Assembly (NCBI GenBank): GCA_026545225.1 | Contig: CM048845.1 | Coordinates: forward strand, 100,126,033-100,190,032 | Direction: 5' to 3' | Source of the DNA: Cornus controversa | Taxonomy: Eukaryota; Streptophyta; Magnoliopsida; Cornales; Cornaceae | DNA length: 64,000 bases | Shown: piece by piece, positions 46,246 through 58,060 of the stretch | Numbering within the stretch: position 1 is the first letter of the stretch | Layout: each line of letters opens with the position of its first letter | The notes under the pieces: model-generated | What the model saw: the letters and a program-made list of their open reading frames with translations, nothing else | Database searches by the model: none | Told to the model about the DNA's origin: nothing | Program-made: the position numbers and the translations under genes

Positions 46246-47361
46246 GCATCACTCACTTTGGATACTACCTTGAAACGACCACTTTACCGGTCCTCCTAAA
46301 CTCCAAGGAAAGACCTAAACTTTAAATTTTCATTTTATTTAGGTTCACAAACTTATTTATTATGCACATAAAATAAATCCAAATTTTATGGAACAAAATA
46401 TGAACATGGATCATAAACAACTTGAATATAAATAAAAGAAATATATTTATATTTATTCATGCACATAGAATCCACTGTTCACAATTTATTGAACAATTAA
46501 ATTAAATTAATTGTTCCCCTTTTATAAAGAAAAAGACAAAACTTATATATATATATATATATTTTTTTTTTTACACATATATATAATTATGTATATATAT
46601 ATACACATATATACAATTGCACACCCACGCACCGGTGGGTTTTTTTTTTTTTTTAAGCCAAAGATGAAAACTTCAAAAAAAAAAAAATCTATCATTTATA
46701 TAGTTACCAAGTCAAAGTTCAAAGGAAAGTCACTAATTGTGATATGCCATGAATGAATGAAACTTGATAATAACCTTTTGACACATGTCCTTTATATCTA
46801 TATATGCTCAGTATATATAAAATCAACAAAACCAAAACAACATATATAATGAGGATATATAAATCAATTCATCATCACGTTAGTAAACTGACATCCTCCT
46901 AATTTGACATTGTTTGGCAATAGACCCACCACCTATCCATGATAAGTAATGGAAAAATACAAACATCCTCATGTATGTGTTTAATGCTATCAAACAAGTA
47001 GCAACATGAATTCATGTATATAAACATGTACTATCCATTAAACACGATTCTATATTCTCGGCAAACTCATAGCTAGCATGGCAATTCACATAATTCATTA
47101 CGAAGCAATACGGTACTACAACTATTCCTAAATAACACAGCAGGAGGTCACTGTAGCAATAAATTCCAGGCGGTAGTAGCCGATAGCTGACTTGGTTTTG
47201 GGTTCAAAAAATGAAACTTTTATACAGTAAGGTTAATTGAAACATAACACGTCCATTCAGAAAAAAACATATGCAAATTAAATCTTTACCTTCTTGATTT
47301 TTACGAGACAAAAAAAAAAAAAAAAAAAAATTCTAACCTTAACCTTGGCTCTGATACCAAT

Positions 47362-47836
47362 TGTTGGAATTTAATCCATACTCAACTTGTAGAAATCAAG
47401 AATACTGCAATTAATTAAAGAAGATTTAATTGACATACCTGGTTGATGATAAAATCCTTAAGATAACCTTTGAGTTTCTGCAAAAGATTCTTAGAAAGCT
47501 CTACCCCCTTTCTGAGAGTTGTCCTTCGATAGGGCTGAATAAGGGTTGTGAAACCCTTATTTATAACAACAACAGGGGGGACGGCTTCTCTACAAATAAA
47601 ATACCTAAGTCTCCCTTCCTATCATGGAGACCTAGATATCAACGGTTAGGATTAAATCCTATCAAATAAAGTTGGAAAACCACAATCCAACGATGTAAAT
47701 ATTATACTGCCAATTAGACCACAATTGACAAGTATAACCCCAACCCATCAAGTAACAATAATTACATTGCAATCCAATTTTAGAAATAATGCATAGAACC
47801 ACAAAAAATATTTTATTTATTTAAAATATTCCAACA
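47362..47836 (-). repeat. 5' LTR of the Copia element in NLR2
   Basis: 475 bp with the same TG...CA ends as the left LTR. It directly abuts the primer-binding site on the inner side and the target duplication CTTTC on the outer side. Confidence 0.95.
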
Positions 47837-48473
47837 CTTTCGACACAACAACCCATATCACCTCATCGAACTCTCCACTCGACTGATTTACAAGCTCATT
47901 GTAGAGTTTCTTCAAGAGGGTTGTCTTTCCAACGCCCCCCATCCCATATATTCCGATTATTCCCACTCCACCATCATCTCTAAGGAGTGTCAAGACCTTG
48001 TCAAAATTTGAATCCAATCCCACAGTCCTCTCAAGAGGAATTTCTTGTGCATGTGTCGGGGCCAATGTTACAGCCACAGTGCTGAAATTTGCTTCACTCC
48101 TGAGAACAGCCACGGCTTGGAGTTTTTTTGATACTTTCTTCCCGAGTTTATGACTAGATCTGCAATTTCTGGGACAAATTTTGAGACATTTTCTCTGGAT
48201 CTCATCATCACCATTCCGGAGAACCACCTCCACTTCACTCTCCAGTTTATCTACTCTTCGAAGCCAGCCATCAACTTGTTGGGTGCGTTGCATTTGTTGC
48301 CTCTCAGCACTTTCAACTTGTCTCTTCACGTCGTTTCTTTGCTCTATCAATTTTTCCTTCTCAGTTCTCAAAGACTTGAGATTATCTTGGAGATGACGAA
48401 TGTAGTTGGTGTCGTTTCTGATGCAATCACATAATCGGGTTGTAACATCCAAGATCGGGCTCACAAATTCCAT
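47837..48473 (-). pseudogene. NLR2, 5' part: coiled coil and P-loop
   Basis: Starts at an ATG encoding MEFVSPILD and stays open for 212 NLR codons before running into the Copia LTR just after WVVVSK. The coiled-coil region (about residues 22-130) contains the WLRRV-type motif of the RPS5 class. An EIPLERTVGLD linker precedes the P-loop GMGGVGKTT at about 177-185. The junction codons continue in phase into 42346 when the element and one target copy are disregarded. The neighbouring paralogue NLR1 shows what follows in an uninterrupted gene. A truncated CC-P-loop protein with a few LTR-encoded residues is possible if transcribed. Confidence 0.92.
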
Positions 48474-49052
48474 TGCTGCCTCTGAACAGCCTGCCTAATT
48501 AAGCACAAATGGGAGAAGAAAGACTGGGAAGAAAAGAAGAGTCTGAAGGCTATGAAAAATATAGTACTGCATCCTTCCCATAATTTTTGGATGTTTGAGA
48601 ATTAGGGACTCGCTTTTTAGTTTTTATTAATGAGAGTCACTTTTTATGGTGTTAATAAATAAATTCATGTTTAAAAGTTAGTATTATTATTTTATAATTT
48701 AATAGTGAATTAATTTTTAGGATAGTTAAAAAAAGGTAATTTAAAAATTATATAAAAGACAATATATCTATTTAAAAAAATAAATATGTATTTTAAGATA
48801 TTTAATAAAAAATTTAGACTAAAATTATGAAACGAAATATTGACATTAATTAAGGTCCATGAACGCAAGTACATGTTCATAGACGCTATTTTTTTCTTTC
48901 TTGTATTTTAGTGGTTGGCAAGCAAAAGGACAATCCAGGCTTAGTCAGCTTGCAGTGGAGAACTGTATATATTATAATATAAAGAAAGATACATTATTTT
49001 AACATGATGACGAGAGGAACCATCCACCAAACAAAATTCAAATTATTGTGTA
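48474..49052. other. Upstream of NLR2 and spacer
   Basis: The promoter-proximal region of NLR2 on the minus strand is followed by AT-rich DNA with no gene or element recognised. Confidence 0.45.
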
Positions 49053-49561
49053 GAAGTACGGACACGGACACAAACACAAGATACAGATATAATACGATAC
49101 GAATATTGTGATACAAAAAATTTTTAAAAAGTAAGATACAAATACAGCAAAGATACGTCAAATAAATAAAAATATAATATTATACATAAAATATTAAGTG
49201 TTATTTTTCAACCATAAAATAAATATACTTAAAACTATTTTTGATTTATTATAAAATAATTCTTATTTTTTAGCTTATAAAGTTTTTAATATTACATCTC
49301 AACCCCATTTTATATAACAAAAAATTACAAATTTACCCCGAAAAGTATCCTAAACGTATCCTTCCCGTATCTCAATTGTATCCTGGCATATCCCGAGTAT
49401 CCTAGCCGTATCCCTCCCGTATCCCAGCAGTATCAGATATTCAAAAAATAATTTAAAAAAATTGGATACTTCTTAGCCGTACCGGACACGTATCCGGCCG
49501 TATCCGTATCGGATACATGTCCGATACGGCCACGGCTCTTGTAGAGTCGTATCTGTGCTTC
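49053..49561. repeat. MITE-like repeat with GAAGTACGGACACG termini and CGTATCC arrays
   Basis: The left end GAAGTACGGACACGGACAC and the right end GTCGTATCTGTGCTTC are inverted imperfect repeats. The right third is a degenerate array of CGTATCC(C)-type units (about 49350-49530). No target duplication was settled. Non-coding. Confidence 0.55.
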
Positions 49562-49779
49562 CTTGGTCCCACCTGACAAAAATAAAGAGAAATCAAATTA
49601 CTAAATTAGACAATAGGTTCATAAACAAATATTTACCAATTCAATTTTTATTTTTATTTTTGAAAACAAAACATTACAAAACTAAAGACATAAGGCAGAG
49701 AAATCAAAAGACAAAGCCTGAGCAATTCTTGAGGATTCAAAAATCTCAAAAGAAGAAGATCCCTTGGAAAGAAGGGCCT

Positions 49780-50248
49780 AACGAGCAATCTCATGCGCCA
49801 CACTATTACTTGATCGAGGGATCCACTTCAAAGATAATTTTTGAAAGGACCTCTTCAACACTTTAACGTTTTCCACCACCATGGTTGCTAAGAGGGACTA
49901 AGGTTGAAGGAGAAAGACGGATTTGCAATCACCTTCAGCAATCACAATCCTATACCCCAACCATAGATAAGCTTCAAACCATGCTTTAATACCAAAGCCT
50001 CGGCCACTTCTGCACAAGAAACATTGTGAAAGAAAACGGACGCCAAATGAAGAACATTGTCAACCCAATCTCGAACAATCAAACCACCACCACAAATGCA
50101 ACTGGGAGAAAGAAGCATCTACATCTAACTTGACGACTCCTTGAGGAGGAGGAGTCCAATGAGCAGGACCAGAGTTTGTTGGATTAAATACTAGATGAAG
50201 AATTGAATCAAATTTGAAGGCTTCCTTAAAATAAAAAAAAATATCCAC
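49780..50248 (-). pseudogene. Relic of an RVT_3/RNase H-like domain (plant LINE-type)
   Basis: Reading the minus strand, WTPPPQGVVKLDVDASF near 50110-50160 is the usual start of the plant RNase H-like domain found in LINE polyproteins and solo relatives. It is followed, in shifted frames, by GGLIVRDW, AEVAEALVLKHGL and a VIAEGDCK-like piece near 49920-49960. Acidic catalytic positions are partly kept, but frameshifts and stops break the frame. No reverse transcriptase was seen upstream. Confidence 0.7.
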
Positions 50249-50414
50249 AGCCTTTCAAATATAATCAAAAACCTTATCAATTACAAATGCGCGCATTTAT
50301 GGAATGTGTACGCTGATGTTAATTGAAAAATGCTAAACATCATGAATATAATTCATGAATTAGTATTTTAAATTAGGAGGCTGATTATTTAGTATTATGT
50401 GATTGATTATTTAA

Positions 50415-51674
50415 CAACTTTTTATATTTTAAAAATAATTATTTTAAAAAAATACAAGAAAGGAAAAAAATAGCAAAACTTATTATTATAGAATTCAAAT
50501 TCTAACATAACTCAATAACGTAGAATTCAAATTAAATTTTATGTTCGTATCTTTCTTTGAAATATCTTTTTTATTAAATCTTCAAATAATTAAGACAAGA
50601 AACTACAAAAAAAAAAATTCATAATTTCTTTAACATAAACTTCAAACTCTTTTTCTTGAATAAAAACTCTAATTTTCTCCACTATCTACATGTGTGAATA
50701 ATTAAATAAACACATAGTATATTTAAAGTTGCTTATAATTTTATTTTAATTTGGTATTTTTTTTTAAAGAAAGACTCGGTAATGATAGAGAGGGAGTGCA
50801 AAAGAAAATATATGTATATATAAAAAAAATTAGAAAGATAAACTCAATTTGATTATTGTTCTTACTTCATTTTTTAATGGGATTCATTTAGTTTGATAAA
50901 ATATTAAAACTTATGAAAAATGTAATATATATCAAAGTAGAGGATATTTATGTCTTTTTTATATTGCCACGTTAGCATTTTGCTCATATTAATTTATACA
51001 CGTCACCTTCATATACCAATTCAATTATTCAAGTAACAGCATACTTAATATGTGTCTTCCACAGTTTCCTTCTTCGAGTCTTCTCTTTTTTTCTCCTGCA
51101 TTCTGTCAACTTCTCTCCATCTTTACTAGACCTCTCTTTAAAATTCAACCAGTGATACAAAAATACCAAATCATAATACAATTATAAGAGCTTTAAGTGG
51201 ATTATATATTTATCTAATTATTTAGATACGTTGTTGAATTAATATTGTATATTAAAATGTAGTGTAAGATAACGCATGTGCGCATTTGTTTTGTTTGCTT
51301 TTATATACTAAATATGGTACGAGGATATAGAGGAAAAATGTATCATGAACAAATTTTCAATAGTGGATACATAGTTATCCTTAACATAGTGAAACGACTT
51401 TCTATATGGGTGAGAAAATTAGGATTCCTATTCAAGTGAAAGATGACTGAGAAAATTAAGGTTCTTGTCGAGAGAAAAAACTCAATGCCAAAGTGTGTGT
51501 TACAGAAATCATGGAAAAAAATTATAGTTTCTAGTTTGAATTATTTGAAGATTTAATAGAAAAAGTGTTTCAATAGAAAATAATAGTAGAAATTGATTGG
51601 GGCTTGAATTCTATAATATAAGTTTTGCTATTTTTTTTCTCCAAAAAATTGTCTATTTAAAATACAAAAAGTTG
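50415..51674. repeat. Large inverted-repeat element (about 1.26 kb)
   Basis: The left arm 50415-50630 and right arm 51500-51674 are inverted copies with gaps (landmarks CAACTTTTT, AATAGCAAAACTTAT, TAGAATTCAA, ATTAAATCTTCAAATAATT). The ends are not sharply defined and no target duplication was found. No coding frames. Confidence 0.6.
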
Positions 51675-52727
51675 TAAAATCCAAAATAATATTTCATCTA
51701 GTTCCAGAAGTAGTTCTACAATACCCTTAGATTCCTTAAACCTAAGAATCCCATAAAACACTATATTCTATTATATATTATAAAAAATCATAAAAAATAA
51801 AATCTTATCTGTGGTGGGATTTTTCAATACACAAAATTTTGTACTATTTAATAATTTATCCTAATCCGAGATATTATATCACGAAGTATATTTGTGATGT
51901 TTAGCCTTTTCTAACTTCTATAGATAAAAGATGGAAGTGAAGAGTAATTGTGCAGGTTGAGGTGGTTTAAATTACTTTAATTGGTACATTGAGGTTTTGG
52001 TAGCTATTACGTTTATACTATGATTAAGACTTGAGAGTAATCTTGAAAATAATGGTTTGCTGAAATTTGTTTCTAAAACGAAAAGTGAGATAATATGGAA
52101 TGGACTTTTAAGGCTTGCTTGATTCATTTTTTTGGGAACAATTAATTTTCATTTTTCAAATTGGAAAACAGAAAAAAATAGAAAGTATGTTTAATTGACA
52201 ATTCTCTGAAAACTGAGTTAAAAAAGTATTACTTTATAGTTATCTTAAATACAATTTTCTAGCTTTAAAAATTTCTAAAAAATGTATCTAGAAAATGGAA
52301 CTAAATAGATGTTTAATTAAAGCCTTCTCAAAGCAAATGGGTTAGGAAAGAAACACTACTGATATTTTATTGGGTCATATGTTTTATTGTTTGGCTGCGC
52401 TCACAAATAAAAGAATAATGTTGTGATATATATATATATATATATATATAGTGGGTACTCAATTATTTTCAGTTGACGACAAAAGTAAAGATAAATCCAC
52501 CAAACAAAAACAAAAAATAAAGGGTTAAAATTTGTTTCAGCACGATGCAAACTGAAACAAAATTCTGGTAACAAATTCAACTATTTCAACATGTACTAGC
52601 TAGCTAATATCTTCCATCACTGCTGAGAGCCTGAGCCTGTATTAGTGGAAGAATAACCCAATACCATCGCACTTATGTGCATTATTAATTAACCACCAGG
52701 ATTGAAGTGCCTTGGGTAAAAATAGCA
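51675..52727. other. AT-rich spacer
   Basis: No gene recognised. A TA microsatellite lies at about 52426-52450. Confidence 0.5.
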
Positions 52728-52735
52728 CTTGGTGC

Positions 52736-53362
52736 TAGGGGTAACCATGGTTTGGTTAAGTTCTAGGCATTAAATTTAATTTGGATTGTAATATGCAAAT
52801 TGGAGGGAAAAAAAAATCAATTAGAATCGTAAATAACTTTAAATTGAACCAAACTAATCCGTAAAAAAGTGGATTATATTGGATTGGTTTAACGGATTAG
52901 GTTATTCTAAATAGTCCAATAATTTTGACAATTTAACCATAATCCAATAAATGAATCAACCCAAAGTAAACATGAAAAACCAAAAATCAAACAACAAAAA
53001 GAAAATTACAATAAATTTGTTGCCAAAATGCATATGAACACTAAACTGTTCACTACAGTGTTCACATCCCAAATAGACACGGTTCACGGCTGAATGTTAT
53101 GTGTGAAGAAGTGGAGAAAGTGGGTAGGCTAGTGGGCTAGATTTATTATTGGTTTAGGATTAATATTGTATATAATAGTTATAGTTTGTCACGGTTCGGT
53201 TCAACATTTTTAGGACCAAATTCGTTAATCGAACCGTGAACTACAAATTTTTAATATTCAAATTCGTAATTGAATTGTTGGAATAAAAAATCGACCCGAA
53301 TTGTACAAATGAGATTGAATCGGTTCAGATTGACAAATTCATGGAAAAAATGAACAGGCCTA
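52736..53362. mobile_element. hAT-type MITE, second family (627 bp)
   Basis: Begins TAGGGGTAACCATGG and ends ATGAACAGGCCTA; the TIR is short and imperfect. The perfect 8-bp target duplication CTTGGTGC at 52728-52735 and 53363-53370 fixes both ends. The interior has ACCAAAC / GGTTCGGTT-type repeats. Non-coding. Confidence 0.8.
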
Positions 53363-53638
53363 CTTGGTGCGGTTATTGCGCTTAAATAAATTTTTTTTTT
53401 TGAAATACTAAACTATATGAATAATAGAAAAATTCCATGAAAAAAAATTAATAATTTATATAAATCACTTAATGAGAAATGTCCCGAATAAATCTACCGA
53501 GTGGACTAATAATCGTGTTATACTGAAAGGAAAAACAAAAACAAAAAACAAAACAAAACAAAACAAAACGGAGCTATCATGCTCTCACTTTAGTTTTGCT
53601 TTTTAGCTGTGGAATCTATGCTTTTGTTAGACAAAGAA

Positions 53639-54283
53639 GGGATAATTACACTTACCTCCCTTCTAGTTTGGTTTTATAACACTTACCTCCCCTGTGCTTT
53701 GGAATATAACACTTACCCCCCTCTAGTTTGCACATTGGTAACAAATACACCATTTTGTCAATCAAACTAACAGTTATTGCTAATATCATCAAAATTTAAT
53801 CTTAAAAGGACAATTATACCCTCAAAAATGTTGCAACTGAAGTTAGCGGGTCTCGATTTCAATGACAGTTCCGACATTGGGATAGTAGTGGCTAGTGGTT
53901 TGGCCGGAACTGGGTCTTCTCAGCAATGGGATGGCATTGGGATAGTAGTGGCTAGTGGTTTGGCTAGAGCTGGGTCTTCTCGGCAGTGGTTTCAATGGTG
54001 ATTGTTGATGGTGCAGGTGGTGGGTGGTGACTCTTCTGGAGGTAATGTTGCTATGGTTGAAGGTCCGAAGTGGGTCTGCTCAAAATGGTGGCTCATAGTG
54101 GGGTATAATTGTCCTTTTAAGATTAAATTTTGATGATATTAGTAATAACCGTTAGTTTGATTGACAAAAGGGGGTATTTGTTACCAATGTGCAAACTAGA
54201 GGGGGGTAAGTGTTATATTCCAAAACACAGGGGAGGTAAGTGTTATAAAACCAAACTAGAAGGGAGGTAAGTGTAATTATCCC
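53639..54283. mobile_element. Mutator-like element with long TIRs (645 bp)
   Basis: Inverted repeats of about 180 bp starting GGGATAATTACACTTACC and ending in its inverse. The perfect 9-bp target duplication GACAAAGAA lies at 53630-53638 and 54284-54292, the hallmark of Mutator-like elements. The central 280 bp (about 53825-54100) is GC-richer than the surroundings and carries a tandem duplication built on GATAGTAGTGGCTAGTGGTT (53881 and 53941, period 60 bp). A 74-codon frame at 53777-54001 spans it, but there is no recognised domain. Could be a captured gene fragment. Confidence 0.9.
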
Positions 54284-54292
54284 GACAAAGAA

Positions 54293-55397
54293 AGAACATC
54301 CTTGCATTAATTTTGCTTTCAGTGAGTGTAGTAATAAAGGAGGAAGATATAATGTTGAATTGGGGGTCATCCACGTGAATGACAAAAGCCACCAACTAAT
54401 GAAACGAAAGAAAAAATAGACATTTCACTGAAAGTGTCGTACTCATGTCGAACACTTGAATATGTTTCAGACACTTTTCAGAAGTGTTCTGATATTTTAT
54501 TTTTTAAGATATTTCTCGAACACTCCTTGAACACTTCTCGGACACTCATGTAAATTAAGTATTTCGAAAGAAAATTATTTGTGACTAAGTTAGAATTAAA
54601 AATTTAAGCTAAGTATATGTAGAGGATTAAATAAGTCTGATTTTTTAATCTATTTTAATTTATTTGTTTATAAGTTTGTTTGAATCTTAATTGCTTGACG
54701 ATGAATTAAAGTATTTCTGTAATGTAGTTTTTTTTTTTGAATAATTAATATATATTAATATATTATATTATTATTTTATAGCCGTACCCTCGCCATGTCC
54801 TTTTTTTTAAAGTTTCCCGTATTGCTGTGTCTATATTGTGTCGTACCCGTGTCCGTATCCATGCTTCCTACGAAAAAGCAAAGCAACTTTTAAATTGGGG
54901 GGCATCCATGTAATTTTGCGGATATGTGTGCTAGAGGAGAAAGTGAAGAAAATCCAAAGGGGTGGAGAATATATGGTTGAAATTAAACTGGGCTATATTT
55001 ATTCTGTTTTGGATGCATTACACATTATTAATTGTAATCTTAAAGTCAAATTGTTTTTTAAAAGCTTAAAAATACTTTTGTTTTAAAAAATTTAGTTTAG
55101 ATGTGTTTGATAACCATTAGAAGCACTTTTAATAGTTACCAATTTTAGCTCAGCTTTTGAATGAATCTACAATTTGTAACTTTTAAATCTGCATTCAAAG
55201 TAGAGATTTTATATATTAGGTAACTATTTTTCTTAAAACAATTTTATCTTTTTTTATTGTCTTAAAGACAATTTCACCACTTCTTTTATAAAGTTGTTAT
55301 TATAAAATATAGTATCATTCTATTAAAAGGCATTATTGTAAAACGATATAAGTATTTTAAAAAAATATATTGTTACCAAATATATTAAAAATAAAAA
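54293..55397. repeat. Spacer with degenerate GTCGAACACT / CGTGTCCGTAT repeat
   Basis: Sequence from about 54430 to 54870 has CGAACACTT-type repeats on the left and CGTACCCGTGTCCGTATCCATGCTTCC on the right, apparently a decayed relative of the 49053 repeat. The rest to 55397 is AT-rich with no gene. Confidence 0.35.
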
Positions 55398-58044
55398 ATT
55401 ACTTTATACAAAATAGGCTTTTTGACACGAAAATTTTTGTGGCTAAAAGTTCATTTAAAATTTTATTTGATTCGTCAAATTGAGAATCATAACTACTGCA
55501 TGCTTTACCTTGTGGCACATATTGTCTGCCATAGTTTTAGTGAATCTTCCCTTTATTTGTCCTGCATGGCATCAACTTCCTCCACTTCATCGTCTACTAT
55601 ATAAGAATAATCCTCCTCATCCCTATTAATTAGTTTATGTTATTTCTCACTATGATGTACCCATTCAGTATATAATCTATCAAAACAAAATACAAATAAA
55701 TGATCTTCCACATCATCTAAATGTTGAAACAATACATTATTGCAACTACAATACGGACACTTGGTCCGATTGGTTGAGTCTGTATGCTTACGAGCCACCA
55801 CCATAAAGTTTTTTACTCCTTGTATGTACTTAGTGGAGCACTTATTTCGAATTTGAATCCGACTTCGGTCCATATCCATTTAACTGTCACAAGTTCATTC
55901 ATGAACATTTTGACATTAATATTTACCAAATGTCATACATGCATGTATAATGGATCTTAAATGGAGACTTCATCTTCTCTCTAAAAGTGGGTTGGTCCGT
56001 CCTACCCATCGAGGAATGTCCAATCCTAAGCAAAACAGTTTTCTAACTAAGAAACTTAAAAATCTGATATAAGAAAACAAAAACATTATCATGCACACAA
56101 GACAATATTTTTAACCTTCAAAGTCAGCACTAAATGTGGCCCAAACTTCAGTTTATTTATTTAATGTATATATGGTGGCACATAAAAATACTTTAATTTG
56201 ATTACCTTTACCTTTACAAACATGTCTTGCAATTTTAATTTGAAAACTTAGTTTGAACTATGTATGGTGGCACATAAATATACTTTAGAATTATGAGCAA
56301 AACTTATGATAAGCAAATTGCATATTACAGGATTGCAAAACAAATAACATATTAGCTTCAAATTTAGGACTTTGTGAGACTTGAGCCAAAAAGGCATCAT
56401 GAAGACAAGAAGGACTCCTAGACGGAGACACATGGGATTCAAGTATCTAGCCCACGATACAAAATCTTGATCATTAAAGTTACCGCAACCTTCATCATAA
56501 AATTTAGATAATTATACATGTACATATCATCATCATCATTGAAGAAGCCCTTTAAACAACCTTCAAACTCAATTAACATGAAGAAAAACATCTATTTTCC
56601 ATAACATCATGTTACAATTTATAAATTAACAATGCGGGAAATACAAATGCAATGCAACACCCAACTTTCATATAAGTAAATTACAAACTAAAGTGCTCAG
56701 ATAACAAAGTCAATAATTTTTTTCCCCTCTTCTCAAGCTAGAAAAAATAAACATAACACTATGAGGAGAATTTAGACAAGTATCCATCACCATTTAACTT
56801 GAGCCAAACAAACAGAAACTAAATGAGGAGAATTTAATTGACAAAAAACAACTTAAAATGTACTAACAAAGATGAAATAGAGGCAAATATAGATAGATAG
56901 AGAGAAAGTGATAGTAAAACGAGAATGTAACATGTATAGAAGCTAGACTAGCTATTAACCAACAATAAAATAATGAAATTGGACTTGCAATTTTGCTCAA
57001 CTACACTCACTCCTCCTGTAAGCAACCTCAGGAGTTTGGACAACGAGTACCTAATAAAAGCACTAAAAACCTTGTTATACTTGAAAATAAACAAAATACT
57101 ATCAATTTAACTTTCAAACAACTAGAACACACACTAGTAAAAGAGAAGCAAAAATATCACCAATTTAACTTTCAATATAATAAACAAAATAAAATGTATT
57201 CCAGCTACAAAATAAATGTACTCCAGGACAATGATAGAGGTAGAGGGGAAGGCAACATCGCACCAATCGAACATAGAAAAGGCAGCATCACACCAATCTA
57301 ACTATCAATATAAAATGTCTTTTGCATAAACAAATAAAATTAAATATATTCTATGTATAAATCCATGAACAATCGTTTCAAAACATATACACATCTTATT
57401 AACATAACCTAGCTCAAACAGAGAAAAATACACACATATAGTTCAGCTAGACAGATCGGTGCAATATAAAAACATTAATCATAAAATTTTGTAATAAGAT
57501 AACAGATTGACACACCTGATAGAGACTGTGAGAGAGACGGAGCAAGAGATCAACAAATCTAATAGAGATTGTGAAAAGAGAAAAATAAATTGGCGAGAGC
57601 TTCAATTGGAGAGAGATTAGCTTTACATGAGAAAGGCGAGAGCTTCGATTAGAGAGAGATTGGATTGGTTGAGCTTTGTTTGGTTTATAGATGGTTGATC
57701 CTCCATGAGGAAAGATGTCAGATATTCTTGTGGGACAGTGAGTGTGAAAAGAAATGAGATATATATATGACTTGAGGTCAAATAAATAAAAAATAAAGTA
57801 TTATCTGAGTTGTGGCCAATTGAGAAAATATTCGCCATAAGGCATCTTCGTGCTAGAATGTAGTATTCTGATACTTAAATGACTTTTGTGGTTAATAAAA
57901 ATCAATTTCGGCACAATTATTTTTTGTGGCAAAACTTTTTGCTTTCGGCACAAAATTATTGGTAATGCTAAAATGTCATTTTTTGACACAAATTTATTTT
58001 CGTGGCCAAATTTTTTGTAGTAAAAAGTCAAATTTGTTGTAGTG
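55398..58044 (-). mobile_element. Non-autonomous CACTA (En/Spm-like) element
   Basis: The right end read on the minus strand starts CACTACAACAAATTTGAC, a CACTA terminus, followed by subterminal repeats such as TTTGTGTCAAAAAATG and TTGTGCCG. The left end (about 55398) has related subterminal sequence (CTTTTTGACACGAAAATTTT) but a degraded CACTA tip, so the boundary is approximate. It contains the transposase-associated domain frame at 55640-55879. The transposase core was not seen. About 2.65 kb. Confidence 0.7.
55640..55879 (-). pseudogene. Transposase-associated domain fragment of a CACTA element
   Basis: A 79-codon open frame matching the N-terminal transposase-associated domain of En/Spm proteins. 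It has a DMDRS start, then a YIQGVKNFM helix, a KCPYCSCNN zinc-binding-like centre, a DDVEDHLF helix and a final YTEWVHHSE. It is the whole domain but ends at a stop before any transposase catalytic region, so this is a remnant, not a working transposase. Confidence 0.8.
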
Positions 58045-58060
58045 GTATTACCAAACACCC

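Larger units (their letters stand above)
42347..47836 (-). mobile_element. Full-length Copia retrotransposon inserted in NLR2 (5490 bp)
   Basis: Two 475-bp LTRs (42347-42821 and 47362-47836) with TG...CA ends and a perfect 5-bp target duplication CTTTC (42342-42346 and 47837-47841). The orientation is minus, shown by the tRNA-Met primer site next to the right LTR (TGGTATCAGAGC at about 47348-47359) and a purine-rich AAGTGGGAGAT next to the left LTR. Internal landmarks in Copia order from right to left are a gag zinc knuckle of C-x2-C-x4-H-x4-C type (44961-45002), RT YVDD (44196-44207) and an RNase H stretch with YSDADSA near 43850-43880. No long open frame survives. The 3' noncoding part (43190-43400) has a diverged tandem duplication built on CCAATCCCA(T/C)ATCTA. 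Likely mobilised in trans. Confidence 0.95.
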
